Position numbers and translations under genes: made by a program
Assembly: GCA_017617495.1 (NCBI GenBank)
Contig: JAFZWD010000056.1
Span: 1-64,000, forward strand
Direction of reading: 5' to 3'
Length of the DNA: 64,000 bases
Origin: Bacteroidales bacterium
Lineage (GTDB): Bacteria; Bacteroidota; Bacteroidia; Bacteroidales; UBA932
Notes under the pieces: model-generated
Seen by the model: the letters and a program-made list of their open reading frames with translations, nothing else
What the model was told of the DNA's origin: nothing
Databases searched by the model: none
Shown here: piece by piece, positions 53,017-60,215 of the stretch
How positions within the stretch are numbered: position 1 is the stretch's first letter
Layout: each line of letters begins with the position of its first letter

Positions 53017-56000
53017 TTTATCTTGTCCAACTCCGCCTGGAGGAACTCGGAGCGGGTTTTAATCCATTCGGCCTCTTTCCAAATCGCGTGGCCGCAGGTG
53101 GCGACTCCGAGATGGCGTTTGTCCTTGGTTCCCAGGTTGTTGTAAATTGCAAAGTTGATGTGCGGGGGGCAGGTCGGATCCTGCATTCCCCAGCCCATAT
53201 AAACCGGGCAGGTCACCTTGTGCGCGAAGTTCTTCACGTCGAAGTACTCCAGCATGTCGAAGAGGGCTTCTTCGCTGATTCCCTGCTCTTTAGCGGCCTT
53301 GAGGATCTTGCCCATCGGCCAGGGAGCGATCTTGGCGTAGTCCCTGTAATCCGAGAGGAACGGCACACCGGGGGCGATTGCCTTAACCCTGGGGTCAAGT
53401 GCGGCCGCAATGAAGCTGAGCGCTCCGCCCTGGCTGTTGCTGTAGACCACAAGCCTGTCGGGATCCGCCTTGTCCAGCGAGAGCACGTAGTCGTTTGCCC
53501 TGCGCACGTCGGCGAAAGCACCGCGGTAGTAGTATTCTTCCTTAGACGTAAGGCCGCGCGTCATCCAGCCGCGCTCCTTATCCACAAAGAGGCCCTGGCA
53601 GCGGATGCTCACGTGGAAGTCGATGCGGTCGGGATGGGACGCCGGGTTGGCGTATTCGGGCTTGGCGCCGTAGCCCAGCTCGTTCACCCACACGGGGTAC
53701 TTGCCGGGTTTGCGGGGTATTGTCAGGATGCCTCCGGTGATGCCGCCGCCCCAGGATTTGATGCGTACCTCGAAACACTCGCGGTTTTCGTCGGAATGCT
53801 CGGGCACGGGGGTGAGTTCGGCATCGAAAGGAATGTCGGCAAGGCCTGCGATGGTCGATTCCCAGAAGGCGTCGAAATCTGGCTTGATAACTGCGGGGCT
53901 CACAATTTCTTCGGGGCGCACGCCGATGAAGAAGGGCTGCTCCTTGCCCACGCTAACCTTGTAGAAGCCGGGCTCGAGTTTGCCGAGGTTCACGTCCAGC
54001 ATATGGTCGCCGTCCACGCTCACCGTCTGGCAGAACACCGTGTCCTTCTTGGGCAGCTGCTGCGAGAGGTCGGTGGTAACCACAACCTTGAGGTCGCCGA
54101 TATTGCCGATCAGGGTACGCAGATGGCAGGGGCCGTCGTCATCGAAGAACCATTCGGGCCTCGTCACCACATAGCCGGTGGAGCCGTGGCCGACCTCAAC
54201 CTGCGACTCGAGGATAACCTCTTCGGCATTGGCGCAGACCTGCACTATGTATTTGCCGGAATCAACCGTCCAGTCGTGCTCGTAGATGTCGTAGTGGGCG
54301 AAGGCGTTCCTGTCCAGATGGATGGTCACAGTCTGCGATTTGCCGGGGGCGAGCTTTATCTTGTCGAAGCCCTTGAGTTCGCGAACCGGCCTGGGAAGGC
54401 TGGGGTTCACGGGAGCCACGTATACCTGCACTACCTCGGATGCCGCCACCTTGCCGGCGTTGGTAACCTTCACGCTCACGTCGTAGCCCTGGCCGGCTTC
54501 CTCGACCTTGAGGTCGGAGTAGTTGAACTTGCTATAGCTGAGGCCGTAGCCGAAGGGGAACATAGGCTTGGTGCCGAAGTGCTCCGCTCCGCGGTAGCCG
54601 AGGAAGATGCCCTCGACATAGTCGCACTGCGACAGGCCGTCCCTTGGGTGTGACGCAGGGCCCAGATTCTTGAAGATAGGGGCATAGTAAGGCGTGCAGG
54701 GATTCTTCTCGAGGCTGCCCCAGAATGTGTAAGGAAGCCTTCCGGAAGGAGAAATCTTACCGGCGAGAAGCTGCGCTATGGCATCGCCTCCGCGCTGTCC
54801 GCTGTAGAGCGCCAGCATAAACGCGGGCACCTTGTCTATCCATTTGGTAACGTCGAATTCGCCTCCGGAATTCGCAACCACGATAACGTTCTTGTTGTAC
54901 TTGAGCACCTCGGCAATCAGCTCGTCCTGGCCCTCGGGGAGGGTGTAGGTGCGGTCGTCGCCTTCGTGCTCGACCTTGCGCCAGAAACCGGCAGCCACTA
55001 TGACTGCGCGTGCCTCGGTCAGCTGTTTGGCGTCGGGCTCGGTCAGATATACGCAGTTGTAGCCCTTGCCGAGCTTCTGCATGCCGTCCTTGAGGGAAAC
55101 CTCGCGGCCGTCGGGCATGTTCACCGCGCCGCTGCCGCCGCCGAATGCAATCCTGTCGGCATTGGGGCCGATAACAACAATCTTCTTCTTGCTAGGCTTC
55201 AGCGGGAGAATGCCGCCTTCGTTCTTGAGAAGCACGGGGGCCTCGGCGGAAACCACGAAGCTCACCTCGTCGTTCTCGGGGTTGTCTTCGGGAATGCTGG
55301 TGTCGGGCTTGACTCCGTCCAGGAAGCCGTAGGCGCTGTAAACCGAAAGAATGTGGATGCACTTTTCGTCCAGTTCGTGCTCGGGGATGACGCCGTTGCG
55401 AACCATCGGGAGCACATATTCGGGCTTGAAGGCGATGGGATCCGGCATTTCGAGGTCGATGCCGCTGAATGCCCAGAGCAGAGGGTCGTAGGACGAACCC
55501 CAGTCGGTCATCGCGATTCCCTCGAATCCCCATTTGCGCAGGTTCTCTTTGATGAGCCAGGCATTTTCCGGAGCGTGGGTGCCGTTCAGGGGGTTGTAGC
55601 TTGTCATCACGCATGCTACGTGAGCCTTCTCCACAGCCTTGCGGAATGCGGGGAAGTAAATCTCGTTGAGAGTCCTTTCGTCCACGTTGGAGCCGACGCG
55701 GTGCCTGTCGTATTCGGAGTTGTTGCAGGCGAAGTGCTTCACCGTAGCCGCCACGCCCTGCTCCTGCATTGCGTCGATATATTCCGAGGAGAGTTCTCCT
55801 GCAAGGAACGGGTCTTCGCCGTAGTATTCGAAGTTGCGTCCGCAGAGGGGTGAACGGTAGATGTTGACACCGGGGCCGAGCAGAATAGCAACTCCGCGTG
55901 CCCTTGCATCCTTGCCGATACCTGCACCCACCATGCGCGCCGCTTCCCTGCTCCAGCTTGCTGCAATTGCCTGTCCGCTGGGATAGAGGGTGCTCTTGGT

Positions 56001-56246
56001 TTTGTTGCGTACACCCTGGGGGCCGTCCGCCGTGCGGATTACGGGAATACCCAGCCTGGGGAATCCATGGGTGTAGAAATGATTCTTGACGTCGCCGCCG
56101 ATGAGGTCGATCTTTTCTTCAAGAGTCATCTTTGCGACCAGCGACGCGGCCTTGTCCTTGTCCGACTGCTTGATGACCGGAGCAGCGGCATTAGCATTAA
56201 TACTGATAGCCAATGAGGCAAGGAGAATGTAAAAGTACCTAATCAT
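53013..56246 (-). CDS. Secreted GH3 beta-glycosidase fused to CE7 acetyl xylan esterase
   Basis: This 1,077-residue exported protein has a signal peptide to ~residue 21 (NANAA). Residues ~30-700 form GH3: HGFPRLGIPVIRTADGPQGV, GPGVNIYRSPLCGRNFEYYGEDP, nucleophile Asp248 in GIAMTDWGSS, the second domain with VVIGPNADRIAFGGGSGAVN, and a fibronectin-III-like end (KVTNAGKVAASEVVQVYV). Residues ~800-1077 are an AXE1/CE7 hydrolase with Ser938 in YSNSQGGAL, Asp1023 in GMQDPTCPP and His1053 in CGHAIW. One chain could thus trim beta-linked sugars and acetyl groups, as on xylan. It is the first gene of the operon. Confidence 0.9.
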   Translation of the reverse strand: MIRYFYILLASLAISINANAAAPVIKQSDKDKAASLVAKMTLEEKIDLIGGDVKNHFYTHGFPRLGIPVIRTADGPQGVRNKTKSTLYPSGQAIAASWSREAARMVGAGIGKDARARGVAILLGPGVNIYRSPLCGRNFEYYGEDPFLAGELSSEYIDAMQEQGVAATVKHFACNNSEYDRHRVGSNVDERTLNEIYFPAFRKAVEKAHVACVMTSYNPLNGTHAPENAWLIKENLRKWGFEGIAMTDWGSSYDPLLWAFSGIDLEMPDPIAFKPEYVLPMVRNGVIPEHELDEKCIHILSVYSAYGFLDGVKPDTSIPEDNPENDEVSFVVSAEAPVLLKNEGGILPLKPSKKKIVVIGPNADRIAFGGGSGAVNMPDGREVSLKDGMQKLGKGYNCVYLTEPDAKQLTEARAVIVAAGFWRKVEHEGDDRTYTLPEGQDELIAEVLKYNKNVIVVANSGGEFDVTKWIDKVPAFMLALYSGQRGGDAIAQLLAGKISPSGRLPYTFWGSLEKNPCTPYYAPIFKNLGPASHPRDGLSQCDYVEGIFLGYRGAEHFGTKPMFPFGYGLSYSKFNYSDLKVEEAGQGYDVSVKVTNAGKVAASEVVQVYVAPVNPSLPRPVRELKGFDKIKLAPGKSQTVTIHLDRNAFAHYDIYEHDWTVDSGKYIVQVCANAEEVILESQVEVGHGSTGYVVTRPEWFFDDDGPCHLRTLIGNIGDLKVVVTTDLSQQLPKKDTVFCQTVSVDGDHMLDVNLGKLEPGFYKVSVGKEQPFFIGVRPEEIVSPAVIKPDFDAFWESTIAGLADIPFDAELTPVPEHSDENRECFEVRIKSWGGGITGGILTIPRKPGKYPVWVNELGYGAKPEYANPASHPDRIDFHVSIRCQGLFVDKERGWMTRGLTSKEEYYYRGAFADVRRANDYVLSLDKADPDRLVVYSNSQGGALSFIAAALDPRVKAIAPGVPFLSDYRDYAKIAPWPMGKILKAAKEQGISEEALFDMLEYFDVKNFAHKVTCPVYMGWGMQDPTCPPHINFAIYNNLGTKDKRHLGVATCGHAIWKEAEWIKTRSEFLQAELDKIK

Positions 56247-56277
56247 AATCAGTTACGAGTGTTATCAATCGGTGCGG

Positions 56278-56348
56278 CAAATATAAATGTAATTCCAAAA
56301 ACCGGTATGCACCGGTCTGATTTTTCGGTGTCGTTAAATACCGGTTTT
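56278..56348 (-). promoter_or_regulatory. Promoter and ACCGGT operator candidates of the glycyl-radical operon
   Basis: On the minus strand TATATTTG (56285-56278) fits the -7 consensus, 32 bases before the ATG. Upstream lie three ACCGGT sites (56301-56306, 56311-56316, 56340-56345). The outer two form an 11-base inverted repeat (AAAACCGGTAT at 56297-56307, ATACCGGTTTT at 56338-56348). This looks like a repressor or activator site, but no regulator gene is in the window. Confidence 0.45.
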
Positions 56349-56474
56349 CGCAATCCCACAAATATACTAAGATATTTTGAATATCTTACACTCCCCACCC
56401 CAATGTCCAAAGGTGGCGACCGCGGCGGGGAGGGGCAGGCTTCCCCCATTGTCATTGCCGACCATCCCGTCGTC

Positions 56475-56495
56475 ATTGCCGACCCGATCGGCAAT
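56475..56495. repeat. 21-base dispersed palindrome, copy 2
   Basis: ATTGCCGACCCGATCGGCAAT is the exact reverse complement of the unit at 12851-12871. It lies in the repeat-rich intergenic region next to a partial copy of the AAGGTGGCGGCC repeat (about 56408-56440). Confidence 0.75.
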
Positions 56496-56512
56496 CTCCT
56501 ACCCCCCCCCGG

Positions 56513-56660
56513 TCTCTGTCCCTTTGGGAACACATACCGACATTTAAAGCGTTGATTATCTGGAATTTCCCATTCGGTCTCTGTCCGTTTTAGGACATAG
56601 ACCAACCATCAAGTTGCTGATTATTAGGCATTTGCTTCCAGGTATCTGTCCGTGCTATAA
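56513..56660. repeat. Degenerate tandem repeat, 65-base period
   Basis: The word TCTGTCC preceded by GGT recurs with starts at 56513, 56578 and 56643, exactly 65 bases apart. Between them a degenerate unit (GTTGATTAT or GTTGCTGATTATT, then ATTT and CC) repeats. Only about two and a quarter units are present. No coding potential was seen. Confidence 0.6.
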
Positions 56661-56665
56661 AGCCT

Positions 56666-56885
56666 GAAGGTGGCGGCCGCCGCGGGGAGGGCAGGCCCCC
56701 GGCCTCCTGCTTCGCAAAAGGGCTCGCCTTGCTGCGGGCCCTTGACGGCTGACGCCTCAGTCTTAGTCCCTGCGGGCCTAACCTTCGTTGAACAGACGCC
56801 GTCACGAGACGGTCCCTCCGCTTCGTCTCCCCGGGAACCTTTCGCTCAAAGTCGCCCGGAAGCCTGCCCATCCCCGCCGCGACAC
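56666..56885. repeat. Long intergenic repeat, copy A (~220 bases)
   Basis: It begins AAGGTGGCGGCC and includes CTCGCCTTGCT, GGCCCTTGACGGCT, the hairpin CCGTC-ACGA-GACGG and CCCCGGGAACCTTT. It aligns along its whole length, same orientation, with copy B at 59356-59606. Together the copies bracket the Rpn and Fic genes. The rest of this gene-free stretch (56886-57084) holds a 26-base GTCATCCTGAGCGAAGCGAA-type repeat at 56895-56920 and the AT-rich leader of the Rpn gene. Confidence 0.75.
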
Positions 56886-56894
56886 TTACCCACT

Positions 56895-56920
56895 GTCATC
56901 CTGAGCGAAGCGAAGGATCT
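56895..56920. repeat. Short dispersed GTCATCCTGAGCGAAGCGAA-type repeat
   Basis: This 26-base imperfect palindrome (TCCT/AGGA ends) is a sequence I recall from intergenic regions of many unrelated bacteria. Only one copy was noticed in this window. Its origin and role are unknown. Confidence 0.45.
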
Positions 56921-57084
56921 TAACATCGACTGCCAAAATCTGCCCCATACACCGTTCCAAGGCTGTATAAAATTTCTTTGTATACGAAAACATAAATATT
57001 TTTCTTTTACCCACCGTTTTACTACAAGAATCAGCAGATTTTGATATACTATTGTGGTCATGTTTAACTCAAATACAGTTTATC

Positions 57085-57942
57085 ATGGCAACTACAAAAG
57101 CAATCGGCCGTTACGCCAACATCCTGCTTGATTATTGGTTCAAGCGCACTTTCGGGGAGGACCGGGAACAGCTCATGCGGCTTTTCCTGCAGGAATTGAT
57201 TCCGGAACGAAAAATCGTAAAACTAACCTACGCGCCCCAGGAGCATGTCAACCCATGGCCCGGGCAAAAGGACATCCGCGTGGATGTGGAGTGCACGGAT
57301 GAGGACGGCACTCGGTTCGTGGTGGAGATGCAACTGGCGCCGCAGGAATTCTTCTATGAACGCGCCGTATTCAATTCGTCCTTTGCAATCCAGGAGCAGT
57401 TGGAAAAAGGACCGGAAGAGTACGACTTTCCTACAGTGTACTTCATCGGCTTGACGAACTTCTCCATTCATAAAGGCTCGGATAATGTGATGTACCGCTA
57501 TTCAATCCGTGAAGACAGTACCGGAGAGCAGATGACTCCCAGACTGCAGTACATTTTTCTAGAATTACCCAACAGCACAAAAGCGATGGCGCCCGGCGCA
57601 AGCGTCGTGGACAAGCTCTGCTATGCCCTTCACAACATGCAGTCTTTTAAAGAAATACCGTCTGAATTCAAGGGAGAGATCTTTAACCTGTTGTTTGATT
57701 CAGCGGAAATTGCTAAATTCACGCCGTCAGAGAAGATTAAGTACGAAAACGATATGACCACCGAACGCGACATACACAACCAGATCCGCTTTGCCAAAAA
57801 ACAAGGTATTCAGGAGGGGATTGAGAAAGGTGCCGAACAAGAGCGATTGGCAATTGCCAGGCAGATGCTGGCAAAAGGCTATTCCCCGTCTGATGTGGCA
57901 GAAATCACCGGCCTTACTCCGGAGGCCCTCGCAAAACTGTAG
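57085..57942 (+). CDS. Rpn-family recombination-promoting nuclease / PD-(D/E)XK transposase-like
   Basis: This 285-residue protein starts at the ATG giving MATTKAIGRYANILLDYWFK. The nuclease core is RVDVECTDEDGTRFVVEMQL, with the Asp and the Glu-x-Gln typical of PD-(D/E)XK enzymes of this family. The C-terminal ~55 residues hold the charged repeat EGIEKGAEQERLAIA and the TGLTPEALAKL end. Family members cut DNA and raise recombination. The gene lies between repeats, and its 3' 252 bases are duplicated at 59842-60108, both signs of mobility. Confidence 0.88.
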   Translation: MATTKAIGRYANILLDYWFKRTFGEDREQLMRLFLQELIPERKIVKLTYAPQEHVNPWPGQKDIRVDVECTDEDGTRFVVEMQLAPQEFFYERAVFNSSFAIQEQLEKGPEEYDFPTVYFIGLTNFSIHKGSDNVMYRYSIREDSTGEQMTPRLQYIFLELPNSTKAMAPGASVVDKLCYALHNMQSFKEIPSEFKGEIFNLLFDSAEIAKFTPSEKIKYENDMTTERDIHNQIRFAKKQGIQEGIEKGAEQERLAIARQMLAKGYSPSDVAEITGLTPEALAKL

Positions 57943-58021
57943 CAAAAGGGCACGCAGAGGGCAAGCCAGAGTCCTCCTCACCACACTGAAGAATAGATGG
58001 CCGCAGGCAAAGAATAACGCC

Positions 58022-58085
58022 AGCGGCCATTTGCTTGGATGCGCCCAGTCAAAGGTGGCGGCTGTCGCGAGGAGAGCCGGCGATA
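58022..58085. repeat. Partial copy of the AAGGTGGCGGC repeat
   Basis: The words GCGGCCATTTGC, TGGATGC and GTCAAAGGTGGCGGC match the start of copy B. The rest of the gene-free stretch 57943-58311 carries Rpn 3'-flank sequence that is also present after 60108 and then the Fic promoter. Confidence 0.65.
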
Positions 58086-58216
58086 ATCGCTATAGTCGAG
58101 CCTCGAGGCGTGGGAGGTCGGGTCGCATAAATCTATCGAAAACTATGAAAAAATCAAAATCGTTATGACTTTTTCACAGTTTTAGAAAGGCATCTTAACA
58201 AGATACAGCAACAAAT

Positions 58217-58297
58217 CGGCTCAATTTGGCCATAAAAATCAAGACTTACGGCTCAATTATTTGGGATTTGAGCCGATTATTTGCTATATTTGAGCCG
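58217..58297 (+). promoter_or_regulatory. Fic promoter with four CGGCTCAA/TTGAGCCG operator sites
   Basis: CGGCTCAA occurs at 58217-58224 and 58249-58256, and its reverse complement at 58268-58275 and 58290-58297. The promoter TTTG (58260-58263), 21 bases, TATATTTG (58285-58292) is interleaved with them, so a bound protein would block RNA polymerase. The Fic protein has an N-terminal winged-helix-like domain and may repress itself; this is inference. Confidence 0.6.
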
Positions 58298-58311
58298 CAA
58301 AACGAAAGAAT

Positions 58312-59346
58312 ATGACCAGGGAAAACGAAATACTCCAGTACCTCCACTACAATCCCGCATCCTCAAGGAGCGAGATTGAAACGGGTATGAACCTCACAGA
58401 AAGCCCCGCCACCGTCAAGCGCATCCTTGCCGCACTGGTAGAGGAAGGCTCCGCCATTGTCACCGGCCAAGGCCGCGCCACGCGCTATAGTGTGTCCCCG
58501 CAGGCGCATGTGACAATGCCTCTGGACATAGATACCTATTTCCAGAAAGAGACCGATGAACGCACCGTCCAGACAACCTTCAACTTCGAGCTCATCAACG
58601 ACATCCTTCCCAGGGTGGAATTGTTCACCGAGGAAGAGAACGAGCGCCTGAACGCCCTGCAGGCCCAGTTCACCCGCAACCTGGAAGGCATTACGCCCAA
58701 CGAGTACCGCAAGGAGATGGAGCGCCTCGGCATCGACCTCAGCTGGAAATCCTCCCAGATTGAAGGCAATACTTATTCCCTTCTTGAGACGGAGAAACTC
58801 CTGAAGGAGAAGCAGACCGCCTCCGGCAAGACCAAAGAGGAAGCCGTCATGCTCCTCAACCATAAGGACGCCCTGGATTTCGTTATGGCCGATCCGGAAT
58901 ATCTGAAGGAAATTTCCATCTGGCGCATCGAAGAACTCCATGCCCTCCTCACCAAGGAGCTGGACGTGGACAAAGGCATCCGCAAGCGCCGTGTAGGCAT
59001 CACCGGCACCAACTACTCCCCACCATCCAACGAACACCAGATTCGCGAAGCCCTGGAAGACAGTTGCAGCCTTATCAACGGAAAAGAGAACGTCTTTGAG
59101 AAGGCTCTGTTGGTCCTTGTTCTTCTCTCCTACATCCAGGCATTCTCCGACGGCAACAAGCGCACGGCCCGCATTACGAGCAACGCCATTTTGATTGCAA
59201 ACAAGTATTGCCCCATATCTTTCCGCACAGTGGACTCGGTGGACTACAAGAAAGCAATGCTCATTTTCTACGAGCAGAACAACATCTCCGCATTTAAGAA
59301 GATCTTCATTGATCAGTTCTCATTTGCAGTCCAGACCTATTTTTAG
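58312..59346 (+). CDS. Fic-domain protein with N-terminal winged helix and altered catalytic motif
   Basis: This 344-residue protein begins with a winged-helix-like domain (~1-65, SRSEIETGMNLTESPATVKRIL), then the Fic N-terminal helices and Fic core. The inhibitory motif S-x-x-x-E-G is present as SSQIEGN (Ser147-Glu151). The Fic loop reads IQAFSDGNKRTAR: Gln276 (CAG) replaces the catalytic His of H-x-F-x-(D/E)-G-N-x-R, a single-base change from CAC. Standard AMP transfer should therefore be lost or changed. It lies between two repeats next to an Rpn gene, as expected for accessory DNA. Confidence 0.87.
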   Translation: MTRENEILQYLHYNPASSRSEIETGMNLTESPATVKRILAALVEEGSAIVTGQGRATRYSVSPQAHVTMPLDIDTYFQKETDERTVQTTFNFELINDILPRVELFTEEENERLNALQAQFTRNLEGITPNEYRKEMERLGIDLSWKSSQIEGNTYSLLETEKLLKEKQTASGKTKEEAVMLLNHKDALDFVMADPEYLKEISIWRIEELHALLTKELDVDKGIRKRRVGITGTNYSPPSNEHQIREALEDSCSLINGKENVFEKALLVLVLLSYIQAFSDGNKRTARITSNAILIANKYCPISFRTVDSVDYKKAMLIFYEQNNISAFKKIFIDQFSFAVQTYF

Positions 59347-59355
59347 GCAAACGCC

Positions 59356-59606
59356 TGCGGCCATTTGCATGGATGCCGCCCGGTCAAAGGTGGCGGCCGC
59401 GCGGGGAGCAGGCGGACACTCGCTCCCGGCTTTGCAAAAAGAGCTCGCCTTGCTCCTGGCCCTTGACGGCTAACTCCTCCGTTTTAGCCCCTGCGGGTCT
59501 AACCCTCGTCAGACACACGCCGTCACGGGACGGCCCCTCCGCGGCGGCTCCCCGGGGACCTTTTTGTTCAAGGTCGCTCGCAGCCGCTGCCCTCCCCGTC
59601 GCGGCC
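59356..59606. repeat. Long intergenic repeat, copy B (~250 bases)
   Basis: This is the same unit and orientation as copy A: GGTGGCGGCCGC, GAGCTCGCCTTGCT, GGCCCTTGACGGCT, CCGTCACGGGACGG, CCCCGGGGACCTTT. It starts with GCGGCCATTTGCATGGATGC, shared with the partial copy at 58022. The stretch 59347-59841 has no gene and otherwise holds a hairpin (59676-59729) and a further repeat fragment. Confidence 0.75.
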
Positions 59607-59675
59607 AGGTCCCTCCGACATCGGCGCCCTCCGGCTGTTGCTAGATGCCGTGGCGCTTAAAGTGTTGACTGATAA

Positions 59676-59729
59676 TGAATTAGTAAAATCTTCTACCCTG
59701 AAATCGAGGTAGAAGAAATGCGTAATTCA
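59676..59729. repeat. Long interrupted hairpin
   Basis: The nested arms TGAATTA/TAATTCA (59676-59682, 59723-59729) and TCTTCTACC/GGTAGAAGA (59689-59697, 59708-59716) form one 54-base hairpin with an internal loop. There is no T-run, so it is not a typical terminator. Confidence 0.5.
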
Positions 59730-59757
59730 TTGAAATATAGGAAGTTGACTGCCACGC

Positions 59758-59800
59758 TCAAAGGTGGCGGTCGGCGCGAGGAGAGCCCTCTATGGGTGTT
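59758..59800. repeat. Partial copy of the AAGGTGGCGGC repeat
   Basis: CTCAAAGGTGGCGG and CGCGAGGAGAGCC match the start of the partial copy at 58050-58085. It lies immediately before the truncated Rpn copy, so the duplication joint seems to be at or near this repeat. Confidence 0.6.
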
Positions 59801-59841
59801 GCTCCCCGCAGCGGTGAGCCGCAGCCGGCGGCCAAATCCAT

Positions 59842-60108
59842 TTGTTGTTTGATTCAGCGGAAATTGCTAAATTCACGCCGTCAGAGAAGATTAAGTACGA
59901 AAACGATATGACCACCGAACGCGACATACACAACCAGATTCGCTTTGCCAAAAAACAAGGTATCCAGGAGGGGATGGAGAAAGGGATGGAGAAAGGCGCT
60001 GAACAAGAACGATTGGCAATTGCCAGGCAGATGCTGGCAAAAGGCTATTCCCCGTCTGATGTGGCAGAAATCACCGGCCTTACCCCAGAGGCCCTCGCGA
60101 AACTGTAG
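59842..60108 (+). pseudogene. Truncated 3' copy of the Rpn gene
   Basis: The 88 residues from FDSAEIAKFTPSEKIKYEN to TGLTPEALAKL repeat the C-terminus of the 57085-57942 protein almost exactly, without its nuclease core. It differs by a 12-base in-frame insertion that doubles the MEKG unit. Homology continues past the stop into the shared 3' flank. It lacks a proper start and should be non-functional as a nuclease. Confidence 0.85.
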
Positions 60109-60160
60109 CAAAAGGGCACGCAGAGGGCAAGCCAGAGTCTTTCTCGCCACGCTGAAGAAA

Positions 60161-60194
60161 AAGATGGCCGCGGGCAAATGCCTGCGGCCATCTT
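60161..60194. terminator. Bidirectional hairpin terminator
   Basis: AAGATGGCCGC (60161-60171) and GCGGCCATCTT (60184-60194) pair, extended by GGC/GCC. It separates the Rpn remnant from the minus-strand fimbrillin operon. The GCGGCCAT arm is also part of the local repeat family. Confidence 0.65.
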
Positions 60195-60215
60195 ATACTA
60201 TTTTCGCGTGAATAA

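Noticed and set aside
56666..56885. Coding frames inside repeat copies A and B
   Set aside because: Frames are not kept between the two copies, and the sequence is dominated by a shared nucleotide repeat rather than a conserved protein.
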